From Melioribacter roseus (GTDB lineage Bacteria; Bacteroidota; Ignavibacteria; Ignavibacteriales; Melioribacteraceae): a DNA stretch of 64,000 bases. The stretch is from NCBI GenBank assembly GCA_020722005.1, contig DYLP01000005.1, positions 30,434-94,433 of the forward strand. Direction: 5' to 3'. The translations under genes and the position numbers were made by a program. Positions 19,298 through 27,998 of the stretch are shown piece by piece; the first letter of the stretch is position 1; every line of letters begins with the position of its first letter. Under the pieces are notes generated by a model, which was given only the letters and a program-made list of their open reading frames with translations, did no database searches and was not told where the DNA came from.

Positions 19298-20384
19298 AAA
19301 ATTTATTGCACCTACATTACGAGAAGCCAAAGAACAAATGAAAAACGAACTAGGCGACGAAGCAATAATTCTGGGAACAAGGGTTATTGAAAACGACAGA
19401 AGATTTAACTTTAGAAAAATGTTCGAAATAACCGCTGGAGTGGATGAAGAAATTAAAAAAATTCCCTCGCTGGATAACGATTCCGACTCCGAAAAAATTG
19501 ATATCGATGTTGAATTGTCCAAACTGACAAAAAAAATATTCGAGGCTAAGGAAAATAAAAAAGTTATTTCTGAAGAGGTGCTTACAAAAACCAGAAAATT
19601 GACCACATCGCAGTTAGACGAATATTTTGAAAAATTACTCGATCTGGAAATTAGCCGTCTGCTTGCAAAAGAACTTATAGAACAATTAAAGAATTACGAC
19701 GGTCTGGTCGGCGAATCGAATTTGGAAAGTTATCTAATTGCAGGTATGGCTTCGATGATTCCTACAAAAGAATTCAAAGTCAAAAAAAATCGAAATACTA
19801 AAGTTGCGCTTGTAGGTCCTACTGGCGTCGGTAAAACTACCTGTATAGCTAAACTGGCAGTGATTTCGAAAATAATTCATAAACTTAAAGTCGGACTAAT
19901 TTCGATTGATACGTACCGTTTGGGTGCTATCGATCAACTAAGAATATTTTCGGAAATCAGCGATATCGAAATGAGCGTTGCATATGAGCCTTCGGATATG
20001 CCCCGGCTAATTAAGAAATTCAAAGATAAAGACCTGATATTCATCGATACAGTTGGAAGAAGCCAGAAAAACAGAGAGAATTTGAATAAGATCAAAGAAT
20101 ATCTCGACTCCGCTGAAGTGGACGAAACTATATTGGTCGTAAGTGCAACGAGTTCTATGAAGACACTATTTGATGTGGCTGAGAAGTTCAAAGTGCTCAA
20201 CTACGGCTCGGTTATTTTTTCAAAAGCCGACGAAGCAGTAACTTATGGAAATATTTTAAACCTGACGAATAAATTTAATTTACCAGTTATGTTTCTTACG
20301 AATGGTCAGGTAATACCCGATGATATTTTATCCGTCAATCCGGAATACCTTGCAAATGTAATTTATAAAGGAAAGCTCTACTGA
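19287..20384 (+). CDS. flhF: SRP-type GTPase FlhF
   Basis: GTPase that sets flagellar position and number. The 365-aa product has a variable basic N-domain and the SRP GTPase NG fold: P-loop GPTGVGKTT (residues 177-185), G2 region DTYRLGAIDQL, G3 IDTVGRSQKN (Val where Ala is more usual in SRP proteins) and a late SKADEAVTYGN motif. It overlaps flhA by 11 bases and flhG by 1. Working with FlhG it would recruit early basal-body components to the chosen site. Confidence 0.95.
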   Translation: MQIKKFIAPTLREAKEQMKNELGDEAIILGTRVIENDRRFNFRKMFEITAGVDEEIKKIPSLDNDSDSEKIDIDVELSKLTKKIFEAKENKKVISEEVLTKTRKLTTSQLDEYFEKLLDLEISRLLAKELIEQLKNYDGLVGESNLESYLIAGMASMIPTKEFKVKKNRNTKVALVGPTGVGKTTCIAKLAVISKIIHKLKVGLISIDTYRLGAIDQLRIFSEISDIEMSVAYEPSDMPRLIKKFKDKDLIFIDTVGRSQKNRENLNKIKEYLDSAEVDETILVVSATSSMKTLFDVAEKFKVLNYGSVIFSKADEAVTYGNILNLTNKFNLPVMFLTNGQVIPDDILSVNPEYLANVIYKGKLY

Positions 20385-21250
20385 TGAACGATCAGATAAA
20401 GCGTTTGCTGGAATTGCGTCGTCTGCAAAATAAGAGGGAAACAAACTCTACACTTGTAGTTTCCGTGTGTTCAGGAAAAGGAGGTACCGGCAAATCGTTT
20501 GTGTCGTTAAATCTGGCATATAAACTATCGCGCCTGAACAAAAAAGTACTTGTGATCGATTTCGACTTCAACTTATCGAATTTGCATTTGCTATTAAATG
20601 AAACAGTAAAAGAACCGCTTTCCAATTTTTTCCATCAAAAAGTTACATTCGATGAGCTGATCTTTAGATATAACGAAAATATGCATCTGATATTTGGAGA
20701 TTCTGGCAGTAATGATTTCCCGAAAATTACAAATGATCTGATCGAATATTTCTTTATCCATCTCGAAAAAGCGTCTCGGAATTACGATTTTATCTTTATC
20801 GATTCCTCTGCCGGCGCCGATTCGAATACAATGTATCAAATTAGTCGGTCGGATTTGAATTTAATTGTTGCTTCGCCAGAACCGACTGCAATTATGGATG
20901 CCTATGTATTGATTAAAATGATTACTGAACATGGTATCGAAAAGCGTTTCATGAATATGCCGCAAGATATAGTGATTATTAATAAAGCCGAAGACAAAGA
21001 AGAGGGCGAACAGGCATTTCAAAATCTAAGCACTGCTGTACGTCATTTTCTAAAGAAAGAAATAGTACTTCTCGGAGTTATCGGACACGACAGAACCGCA
21101 TATAAATCAATTACAAACCAGGAATTACTGCTCGAACACTATCCAAATTCTATGGCTGCCCTCCAGATCGATGACCTGGCACATCGCTTCCTGAATATTG
21201 CACAGATGGCTAATAATAGCCAGCTTCTTAGTCAAAAACCCTCATTATAG
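20384..21250 (+). CDS. flhG: MinD-like ATPase FlhG (FleN/YlxH)
   Basis: ParA/MinD-family ATPase that limits flagellar number and activates FlhF GTP hydrolysis. The 288-aa product begins with DQIKRLLELRR (residues 3-13), close to the DQAxxLR activator helix known in FlhG. The deviant Walker A is CSGKGGTGKS with Lys32 and Lys37. A switch region (FIFIDSSAGADSNT) and a MinD-type strand (LNLIVASPEPTAIMDAY) follow. It ends the fliL-flhG block; a sigma-54-type promoter begins 22 bases later. Confidence 0.93.
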   Translation: MNDQIKRLLELRRLQNKRETNSTLVVSVCSGKGGTGKSFVSLNLAYKLSRLNKKVLVIDFDFNLSNLHLLLNETVKEPLSNFFHQKVTFDELIFRYNENMHLIFGDSGSNDFPKITNDLIEYFFIHLEKASRNYDFIFIDSSAGADSNTMYQISRSDLNLIVASPEPTAIMDAYVLIKMITEHGIEKRFMNMPQDIVIINKAEDKEEGEQAFQNLSTAVRHFLKKEIVLLGVIGHDRTAYKSITNQELLLEHYPNSMAALQIDDLAHRFLNIAQMANNSQLLSQKPSL

Positions 21251-21272
21251 CCTAAAAATAAAGCTTTTCGGA

Positions 21273-21288
21273 TGGTATAGTCTTTGCA
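21273..21288 (+). promoter_or_regulatory. Sigma-54 promoter upstream of the fliA operon
   Basis: TGGTATAGTCTTTGCA matches the -24/-12 consensus TGGYAYRNNNNTTGCW, with GG and GC separated by exactly 10 nt. The predicted start near 21300 leaves a leader of about 20 nt carrying the GGAGAG ribosome site of the next gene. It lies in the only gap between flhG and fliA, so the small membrane gene, fliA and probably the HDOD genes would be sigma-54 dependent. No sigma-54 activator gene lies in the window. Confidence 0.7.
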
Positions 21289-21318
21289 TCTCTCTTAATC
21301 AAAATAATTGGAGAGATG

Positions 21319-21546
21319 ATGAACAAAATAATAATACAGTTTGGGCTGCTCGTTTTCTTTTTCTCTGTGATTTATTTTGTTCAAAAGGGGCTCGATGTCA
21401 CACGGGTAATACTAAATTCCCTTTCAATATTTCTCCTTTTGACGATAATGTTAAGTTTCGTTACAATCAGTCTAATCAAAGCCATCAATCGTAATTCTTT
21501 GGAAAAAATAAAAGAAGAATCATCAGGAAAAGATAATAATGAATAA
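21319..21546 (+). CDS. Small membrane protein upstream of fliA
   Basis: 75-aa protein not recognised. It has two hydrophobic segments (about residues 4-22 and 33-53) and a charged Lys/Glu/Ser tail (SLEKIKEESSGKDNNE) predicted in the cytoplasm. Two adjacent ATGs exist at 21316 and 21319; GGAG at 21310-21313 suits the second. It is the first gene after the sigma-54-type promoter and overlaps fliA by 8 bases, so the two are translationally coupled. It could be a membrane partner of FliA or FlgM control, but no evidence beyond position exists. Confidence 0.75.
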   Translation: MNKIIIQFGLLVFFFSVIYFVQKGLDVTRVILNSLSIFLLLTIMLSFVTISLIKAINRNSLEKIKEESSGKDNNE

Positions 21547-22165
21547 AAACGAACAATTATGGGAAACCTTCAAGGCGCATCCTTCGCCTGAATTGAAGAA
21601 AAAGATAATACTCAACTACATCAATCTTGTCCATTATGTAATCCACAAAACAAATCTCAATCAAAGCGAATTATTCGACAGGAGAGATTTTTTTCAATTT
21701 GGTATCGAAGGTTTAAGCGAAGCAATCGACCGTTTTGACCCGGATTACGGGACAAAGTTCGAGACTTATGCAATTCAAAGAATTCGAGGGAAAATTTACG
21801 ACGAAATTCGCAAGTACAGTCATAAATACGAAATGATTGGCGAACCTGAACCTGTTGCAACAATTAGCAGCGGAACGGTTTCGCTCAACAGCAATTATAT
21901 CGAAGAAGAGGGAATGCAGGTCTATGAGATGATGGCAGACGATAGCGAGGAGCCTCTCCAGATACTTGAAAAAAATGAATTGAAAGAAAGACTCGTTAAG
22001 ATAATCAAACAATTGAGTGACCGCGATAGAATGTTAATTACTCTTTATTATTATGAAGAACTCAACTATCAGGAGATCGCAAAAGTTTTAAATATTACCG
22101 TATCGCGCGTATCTCAATTGCATTCTAAGATAATGAAAATACTAAAACAAAAACTTACAGAATAA
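21539..22165 (+). CDS. fliA: Flagellar sigma factor sigma-28 (FliA)
   Basis: RNA polymerase sigma factor for late flagellar genes. The 208-aa product has region 2 (FFQFGIEGLSEAIDRFDPDY; GTKFETYAIQRIRGKIYDEI), a shortened region 3 and region 4 with a helix-turn-helix (NYQEIAKVLNITVSRVSQLH). It is shorter than the 239-aa enteric protein, mostly in region 3. Sites resembling its target (TAAA, about 15 nt, CGATAA) are present before fliC and other late genes in this window, and its antagonist FlgM is encoded near 55.6 kb. Confidence 0.92.
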   Translation: MNKNEQLWETFKAHPSPELKKKIILNYINLVHYVIHKTNLNQSELFDRRDFFQFGIEGLSEAIDRFDPDYGTKFETYAIQRIRGKIYDEIRKYSHKYEMIGEPEPVATISSGTVSLNSNYIEEEGMQVYEMMADDSEEPLQILEKNELKERLVKIIKQLSDRDRMLITLYYYEELNYQEIAKVLNITVSRVSQLHSKIMKILKQKLTE

Positions 22166-22166
22166 A

Positions 22167-23039
22167 ATGGTTGAACAGGGAACAACAGATATCAAAGAAA
22201 AGATACGTAAGCAGCTTTCAGGGATTGGCAACATACCTGCTGTACCACAGGTAATAGCCGAAGTTTCTCATATGCTCGATAATGAAATGACCAGTGCTTC
22301 GGACCTTTGTAGAGTAATTTCCAGGGACCAGGCTCTGGCAGCCAAAATTCTTGCAGTTGCGAATTCTCCTCTCTACGGATTGCCCCGCAGAGTTTCTACA
22401 ATAGAATTTGCTGTTGTAATTATTGGTTTTGACCACATCAAAAATATTCTTCTGGCGCTTTCCCTCCTCGATACCTTTAAAGTAAGAAATGCAAAAGATT
22501 GGAATCATCAGGATTACTGGCGCCATTCGATTCTAACGGCTACTGGCGCTAAACGAATTGCAGACGATTTGCGTTATCCAAAATCGGGCGAAGTTTTTAC
22601 TGTCGGTCTGTTGCACGATCTGGGATTGGTTGTTCTTTATAAATACATGAATTACGATTACAAACAAATAATTGAAATGGTCGAAAATCAAGGATTGAGT
22701 TTTCTCGAAGCTGAAAATAAAATTCTTGGTTATACTCATAGTCAGATAGCCGAATTTTTACTGGAAAAATGGAATTTCCCGCGCAATATAATCGATGCGG
22801 TGGTTAATCATCATACACCATCTGAATCGGAATATAATCCCGTATTGACTTCGCTGGTTCATTTAACTGACTATATGACCCAAAAATTTGATATCGGGGC
22901 TTTTAGGTGCGACGATAATATGTCTCTGGACGAAAATATTCTCGATATACTTCAATTCGGAAATATGGAATATCTCGAACAATTTATTGAAAGTTATAGA
23001 ACTTTATTTAATCAACATTTTGAATCACTAAACAGATAA
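22167..23039 (+). CDS. HDOD domain signalling protein 1
   Basis: 290-aa cytoplasmic protein made of one HDOD domain (about residues 15-215) with a short C-terminal extension. Visible features are IPAVPQVIAEVSHML, ISRDQALAAKILAVANSPLY, the HD-like LLHDLG (about 150-155) and VNHHTPSESEYNP. HDOD proteins often act in motility and stress signalling without proven phosphodiesterase activity. It starts 1 base after fliA and is followed by a paralogue, so both are likely transcribed with fliA. Confidence 0.88.
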   Translation: MVEQGTTDIKEKIRKQLSGIGNIPAVPQVIAEVSHMLDNEMTSASDLCRVISRDQALAAKILAVANSPLYGLPRRVSTIEFAVVIIGFDHIKNILLALSLLDTFKVRNAKDWNHQDYWRHSILTATGAKRIADDLRYPKSGEVFTVGLLHDLGLVVLYKYMNYDYKQIIEMVENQGLSFLEAENKILGYTHSQIAEFLLEKWNFPRNIIDAVVNHHTPSESEYNPVLTSLVHLTDYMTQKFDIGAFRCDDNMSLDENILDILQFGNMEYLEQFIESYRTLFNQHFESLNR

Positions 23040-23044
23040 GAGCA

Positions 23045-23926
23045 ATGAATACAATAGTATTTGACCAGGCGCAAAAAAGGGAACGTACACAACTCGTATT
23101 GAAGCGCGTAACGACGCTCTCGCCGGTACCTAAAATACTTTCCGAAGTTCTGGAATTATTGAAAGACCTCAACACAAGTCCACAAAAACTGGCTAAAGCT
23201 ATTTCAAAGGACCAGAGCATAGTGGTTAAAATTCTGACGATAGCCAATTCGCCTTTTTATGGACTTGCCAAAAGGGTATCGTCTATCGAATATGCCATTA
23301 TGATTTTGGGTTTCAACGAAATCAGAAATATTGTTATGGCGCTTTCGTTGATGGAAACTATGAAAAATAAAAACGATGAGTATATGAACCAGAAAAACTT
23401 CTGGCTCCATTCATATATTACTGCAACAACGGCAAAAAAGATTGCCGACGATATGAATATTCGTGAAAGCAACGATGTATTTATTGGCGCGTTGCTTCAT
23501 GACCTGGGCATATCGGTTATCCATCGATATATGCATTCAGACTTTGTAAAAATCAAAGAAAGCGTCGAAAAAGGCTCGAAATATTCTGAAGCCGAAAATC
23601 AACAACTCGGTATGGACCATCAGATGGTCGGCTATACTCTGTTACGCAACTGGAATATTCCAGAGCATATTTGCGAAATGGTAAAATATCATCACAATCC
23701 CAATCAATCGACCAATACAAAAATTTTATCCTCAATTATTCATCTGAGCGATTACATGACTCAAAAACTCGACATCGGAAAATTTGATTGGGATAACGAC
23801 CTCGAATTAAATGCCGAAGCCGCTACTATTCTGCAGTTCAAGGATATCAGCGAAATTGAAGTATTTATTGAGAGTTACAGAGAGCCAATTTCATCACAAA
23901 TAGAATCACTGAGGAATCTGCTTTGA
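23045..23926 (+). CDS. HDOD domain signalling protein 2
   Basis: 293-aa paralogue of the preceding gene with the same layout: LSPVPKILSEVLELL, ISKDQSIVVKILTIANSPFY, LLHDLGISVIHRYMHSD and VKYHHNPNQSTNT. The shared endings (HLTDYMTQKFDIG versus HLSDYMTQKLDIG) show a tandem duplication with divergence. It overlaps the next gene by 4 bases. A dimeric or paired role in flagellar gene control is inferred only from position. Confidence 0.88.
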   Translation: MNTIVFDQAQKRERTQLVLKRVTTLSPVPKILSEVLELLKDLNTSPQKLAKAISKDQSIVVKILTIANSPFYGLAKRVSSIEYAIMILGFNEIRNIVMALSLMETMKNKNDEYMNQKNFWLHSYITATTAKKIADDMNIRESNDVFIGALLHDLGISVIHRYMHSDFVKIKESVEKGSKYSEAENQQLGMDHQMVGYTLLRNWNIPEHICEMVKYHHNPNQSTNTKILSSIIHLSDYMTQKLDIGKFDWDNDLELNAEAATILQFKDISEIEVFIESYREPISSQIESLRNLL

Positions 23927-25233
23927 GAGTAATTAAAGATAATACCGCGCGATTCGAATCGTTTTCGAAATCGCTTCAGTACTATACGAAAGGAAATTCC
24001 TCAGGGGATTTCCAGCTGATTAATATTGAAACCCATCGTTCGAAAAACAATCTGTTCGAAAAGTACAACTATATTGTTCAATCACTTTTTACTTTTCAGA
24101 AAAAATTTGCAGGTCTGAAGAATATCGATGAGATCCATTATTTGTTCAGTCACCATGTTAAAATGATCATTTCTTCCAAAGAAGTCGATTTATTCATGTT
24201 TGACGATTCGCGTACAATCTTAAACTCTGTAAGTACAAACTCGTCGATGCTCCAGAATAAGTTGGTAAATAAAGCCTTCAAAAACGGAATACTGGACTGG
24301 ATTTTCGAAACACAAAAGCCGACGCTGATTCCAGATTTAAGTTCAATTACAGGTGAAGGCTCGAAATTATATCAAACAATCTTTCCGGTTTATTTTCAGA
24401 AAAATCCAATTGGAGTGGTATCGCTTTTAGGACCGGCTTACAAGATATCCGAGGACTCGCTCGAAAATCAGGCTATCTATATTTTGCTGAGCGCTGTTGT
24501 CCCACAAATTATATCAATACAGCAGAAAAATAAAATAAACAAACTGTACGACGATTTACACACTTACGAATCTAAATTAAATAATGATTTCAGACTTTAT
24601 GCCGTCGGAGAATTTGCCGAAGGCATTATCCACGATATGCTTAACTCTCTGCAGGTTATTCTGAGTAATGTTGATTATATCGAAAGTTTGAATACAGGAG
24701 TTGATGCCGAGATTTTCGAAAAAATAAGAGAACGAGTAGAACGACTCAGCGGACTTTCTCAAAAGCTGTTCAAATTCAACGAAATTAATCAAAATGGTGA
24801 AAAGCAAAATTTGCCGTGCGACCTCAATACTCTGGTAAAAGATTTCTATGGTGTTGTTGTGGCAACTCTCAAAAGTCTCGAACTTGAATGCGAACTCGAC
24901 CTGGAAGACAATATCCCACCAGTGCTTGGAAACTCTAAGGAGATTAAACAAATTCTGACGAATATCTTTTCAATGATTAAAAAGAAATCAAGACGCGGCA
25001 GTGGTATTGTAATCCAGACCAAATATATAAATGAAGTCATTGTCCTCTCTGTTTTTGTTACTGATTACTGGGAAGATTTCGGAAATTCGACAGACTACAT
25101 ATCCAATCTGACTATAAAGATTGTCGGTGAATTAATGAAAAAATGTGACGGTAAAATTGAATACGACTCGATGCCTCTGAAAGGTACTTCTATTCATTTG
25201 TTATTCCCATTAAAAAGGAAGTTAACAAAATGA
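23923..25233 (+). CDS. GAF-domain protein with degenerate histidine-kinase core
   Basis: 436-aa soluble protein with TTG start inside the end of the second HDOD gene. A GAF-like sensor domain spans about residues 60-200. A DHp-like helix follows with a retained histidine (EFAEGIIHDMLNSLQVIL, about 228-245). The C-terminal ATPase-like part keeps the overall order but lacks the N-box asparagine (NIFSMIKKK) and a clear G1 DxGxG (DYWEDFG). It is therefore probably a pseudokinase or phosphotransfer scaffold, not an active kinase. It overlaps the next gene by 4 bases. Confidence 0.75.
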   Translation: MRVIKDNTARFESFSKSLQYYTKGNSSGDFQLINIETHRSKNNLFEKYNYIVQSLFTFQKKFAGLKNIDEIHYLFSHHVKMIISSKEVDLFMFDDSRTILNSVSTNSSMLQNKLVNKAFKNGILDWIFETQKPTLIPDLSSITGEGSKLYQTIFPVYFQKNPIGVVSLLGPAYKISEDSLENQAIYILLSAVVPQIISIQQKNKINKLYDDLHTYESKLNNDFRLYAVGEFAEGIIHDMLNSLQVILSNVDYIESLNTGVDAEIFEKIRERVERLSGLSQKLFKFNEINQNGEKQNLPCDLNTLVKDFYGVVVATLKSLELECELDLEDNIPPVLGNSKEIKQILTNIFSMIKKKSRRGSGIVIQTKYINEVIVLSVFVTDYWEDFGNSTDYISNLTIKIVGELMKKCDGKIEYDSMPLKGTSIHLLFPLKRKLTK

Positions 25234-25817
25234 AAATTCTGGTTGCAATATTGGTACTCTTAACTGGCTTCTCTACTCAGGCACAGGACGATACCCTCTC
25301 GTTGCAAGCAGTTTATGAAGGCGACATTCAGGATACGATTGACGTAAGAGAACTTGTCGCTCAGCAAATTTTGATGGCAAAAATAAAAAACGAGAAAAAT
25401 GAAGTTAAACAACCCGATATCATTCAGGCAGCTCCTCAATATAAAACCGATGTGCCTGTAGTGATTAAAAAGAAAAAGTCGTTGTATCAATTGTTCGTGG
25501 ACTTGCCATTCAATATAAAACTATTGATTTCCTTCTCGGCGTTTTTGTTCGTTCTAATCATCATTCGAAGAGCCGTGCTTAAAGCACAGCAAAAGTCGAA
25601 GAAGAAACTGAAAATTAATATCGGCAAGATGCGGGAAGAAAAATTGCAGCCCGTTACCGATTACAGGAGAAGTAAATTCAGAAAAGAATTATTGAGCAAT
25701 CCTGTAATAAATAAATTGAACGATAAAAATATTACCAAGAAAGCGAAGGAACTTAAAGTGGCACAGGGTGAGTTGATGCTGGCAGCCAGGCTAAAATATT
25801 ACGAGTTTCATAATTGA
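25230..25817 (+). CDS. Membrane protein with SwrB/DUF2802-like C-terminus
   Basis: 195-aa protein with a signal peptide (1-18, ending STQAQ), a periplasmic segment, one membrane span (about 90-110, LLISFSAFLFVLIIIRRAVL) and a basic cytoplasmic tail. The tail ends KKAKELKVAQGELMLAARLK, which resembles the short helix-turn-helix-like motif of DUF2802/DUF6115 and SwrB-type proteins coded near fliA/sigD in other bacteria. The similarity is by eye and modest. Position between regulators and flgF supports a role in flagellar assembly control. Confidence 0.7.
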   Translation: MKILVAILVLLTGFSTQAQDDTLSLQAVYEGDIQDTIDVRELVAQQILMAKIKNEKNEVKQPDIIQAAPQYKTDVPVVIKKKKSLYQLFVDLPFNIKLLISFSAFLFVLIIIRRAVLKAQQKSKKKLKINIGKMREEKLQPVTDYRRSKFRKELLSNPVINKLNDKNITKKAKELKVAQGELMLAARLKYYEFHN

Positions 25818-25826
25818 GGAGTTTAT

Positions 25827-26537
25827 ATGATTAAAGGAATTTATACAGTCGCAAGGGGAATGGTACAGAGAGCGCAGAATATCGACATTATTGCCAATAA
25901 TATTGCCAATATCAACACAACTGCATATAAAAGAGAAATACCATTCTCCGAGTATATCGACGAAGCAGGCGAAGCTCAGTTCAAAAAATTAACCAGCATG
26001 CAGCAAGGCGAAGCAGTACTTACTTCAAATCCACTCGACGTTGCTATTTATGGAAAAGGTTTTTTCATGATAAAAAACAATTACGGCGGATATGAATTGA
26101 CACGTGACGGTCGATTTCGAATTTCAGACGATGGATATCTTGTGGACGAACAGGGAAATAAAGTACAGGGCAAGAGTGGCGAAATTTACATGGGTGAATT
26201 AATCAGGAATAAAGACTCGGAAATTAAAATCTCCAACAACGGAGAAATCAGAGTGGGCAACCAGTACATCGATACAATCCTCGTTGTAGACGTAGAATTT
26301 CCTGAAAGTTTAAATCGGATTGGTGCTTCGAACTTTTTGTTGGGAAGCCAGCCCTTTAAGGAATTGAATGAAAATGATTTCAAACTGGCACAGGGGTATC
26401 TGGAAGAATCGAATACAAATCCGATTCTCGAAATGGAAGCGATGATTTCATTGAACAAATCGTATGAAACGTCGCAAAAAATAATAAATGTGCTTGATCA
26501 GTCACTCGACCAAGCAAATCAAATTGGTAAAATATAA
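25827..26537 (+). CDS. flgF: Flagellar rod protein FlgF
   Basis: Proximal/distal rod subunit. The 236-aa product has the rod motif (YTVARGMVQRAQNIDIIANN; ANINTTAYKREIPFSEY), the DVAIYGKGFFMIKN strand and a C-terminal helix (NPILEMEAMISLNKSYETSQ). It is shorter and more divergent than the adjacent FlgG, which is why FlgF is preferred. A GAGGAG ribosome site lies before ATG. Alternative: a second FlgG-like paralogue. Confidence 0.88.
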   Translation: MIKGIYTVARGMVQRAQNIDIIANNIANINTTAYKREIPFSEYIDEAGEAQFKKLTSMQQGEAVLTSNPLDVAIYGKGFFMIKNNYGGYELTRDGRFRISDDGYLVDEQGNKVQGKSGEIYMGELIRNKDSEIKISNNGEIRVGNQYIDTILVVDVEFPESLNRIGASNFLLGSQPFKELNENDFKLAQGYLEESNTNPILEMEAMISLNKSYETSQKIINVLDQSLDQANQIGKI

Positions 26538-26549
26538 ACGAGGTAGATT

Positions 26550-27350
26550 ATGCCGACGAGAGCTTTGAGAACGGCTGCATCTGGAATGTATGCGCAACAG
26601 ATTAATATCGAAGTTATATCGAACAATATAGCAAACATCAACACTACCGGTTTCAAGAAAAACCGAGCCGACTTCCAGGACTTAATGTATCAGGAGGTCA
26701 ACATTAATCCTTTGACAAGTTCTACACCGGGTATTTACGAAACGACCAATAATAAGGTTCAGGTAGGAAATGGTGTCAAACCGGCTTCGACTCAAAAAAT
26801 TTTCAAACAGGGGGACCTGATAGCCACAAACAATCAGATGGACCTGGCAATCTACGGCGACGGATTTTTTCAGGTACGCAAAAGCGACGGAACTTTTGCT
26901 TATACTCGTGACGGATCATTCAAGCTGAATGCCGACGGCAGAATTGTAACTTCAAGCGGATACGAGCTCGACCCGGGTTTTGTTATCAATAATGACGTGG
27001 TGAATTTAATGATTGCCAAAGATGGTACTGTCGAAGCTGAATTGGTGGACGGTTCACGAGTTACACTTGGCAGCATAGAAATAGCCCGATTTATGAATAA
27101 CGGTGGTTTGGTAGCGCTCGGTGACAATTTGTATGGCGAAACCCCCGCTTCCGGGCAGCCTATTCTCGGCACACCAGGGAAAGACGGCTATGGCGAAATT
27201 CATCAGGGTTATCTCGAAACTTCCAATGTCGATATAGTTGAAGAAATGATTGCGATGATTGCCGCCCAACGTGCTTACGAAATCAATTCCAAAACCGTTA
27301 AAACAGTCGAAGATATGATGACTATGGCAAATAATCTTAAGAGGGGATAA
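26550..27350 (+). CDS. flgG: Flagellar distal rod protein FlgG
   Basis: Main distal rod subunit. The 266-aa product is of typical length. It opens RALRTAASGMYAQQINIEVI with ISNNIANINTTGFKKNRADF, then QEVNI and DLAIYGDGFFQVRK, and ends with the strongly conserved EEMIAMIAAQRAYEINSKTV and EDMMTMANNLKRG. The stop overlaps the flgA start by one base. Confidence 0.97.
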   Translation: MPTRALRTAASGMYAQQINIEVISNNIANINTTGFKKNRADFQDLMYQEVNINPLTSSTPGIYETTNNKVQVGNGVKPASTQKIFKQGDLIATNNQMDLAIYGDGFFQVRKSDGTFAYTRDGSFKLNADGRIVTSSGYELDPGFVINNDVVNLMIAKDGTVEAELVDGSRVTLGSIEIARFMNNGGLVALGDNLYGETPASGQPILGTPGKDGYGEIHQGYLETSNVDIVEEMIAMIAAQRAYEINSKTVKTVEDMMTMANNLKRG

Positions 27351-27997
27351 TGTTAGCAATATTCTTAATCATATTGCTTCAATTATTTCCGGAGGATTCG
27401 TTCAAATCGAAATTGCAAAATTATTTATCAGAAAAATTGTCCGGGTATTCCAGATTTTCTTTCAAAGTTAACGATCTTCCTGTAAACAATAGTAGAATTG
27501 AAATTGACAATAGCCGGCAAATGAGGATTAGTAATAGATATGCTTTTTTACCAGTCCAGGTATACGACGCATATGACAATGTCAGCAATTCATTTATAAC
27601 CATTGAAATCGAACTTTATAAAACAGTGCTTATTGCAAGCAGAAAAATTAAAAGAGGAGAGATACTGAGCGCCGATATGTTCGATTCTTCAGAAGTCGAA
27701 ATAACGTCAATTAAAGGAACTCCTCTCTTTGAAATTGATGAAATTGAAGGCAAAAGAAGCAGAATAGAAATTAATAAAGGTGCAGTTGTGACGGAAGAAA
27801 TTATTGAACCTGTCCCCGACATTTACCCTGATAGTAAAGTTACGCTGCATGTTATAAAAGGAAATGTAGACGTTTCGGTTGAAGCAACAGCGCGTCAGGA
27901 AGGAAGAATTTGGGGGATAATTAGAGTAATTACTGCTGATAATAAAATATTCAATGCAAGAATAATCGACAAGAAAAACGTAATACTGGAAGACTAA
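27350..27997 (+). CDS. flgA: P-ring assembly chaperone FlgA
   Basis: Periplasmic chaperone for the FlgI P-ring. The 215-aa product has a short hydrophobic leader (1-13) that is a weak signal peptide, then the FlgA SAF domain (ASRKIKRGEILSADMFDSSE; GAVVTEEIIEPVPDI) and a C-terminal beta domain (GNVDVSVEATARQEGRIWG). Sequence conservation is modest as is usual, and the gene order flgG-flgA-flgH-flgI backs the call. Confidence 0.88.
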   Translation: MLAIFLIILLQLFPEDSFKSKLQNYLSEKLSGYSRFSFKVNDLPVNNSRIEIDNSRQMRISNRYAFLPVQVYDAYDNVSNSFITIEIELYKTVLIASRKIKRGEILSADMFDSSEVEITSIKGTPLFEIDEIEGKRSRIEINKGAVVTEEIIEPVPDIYPDSKVTLHVIKGNVDVSVEATARQEGRIWGIIRVITADNKIFNARIIDKKNVILED

Positions 27998-27998
27998 T

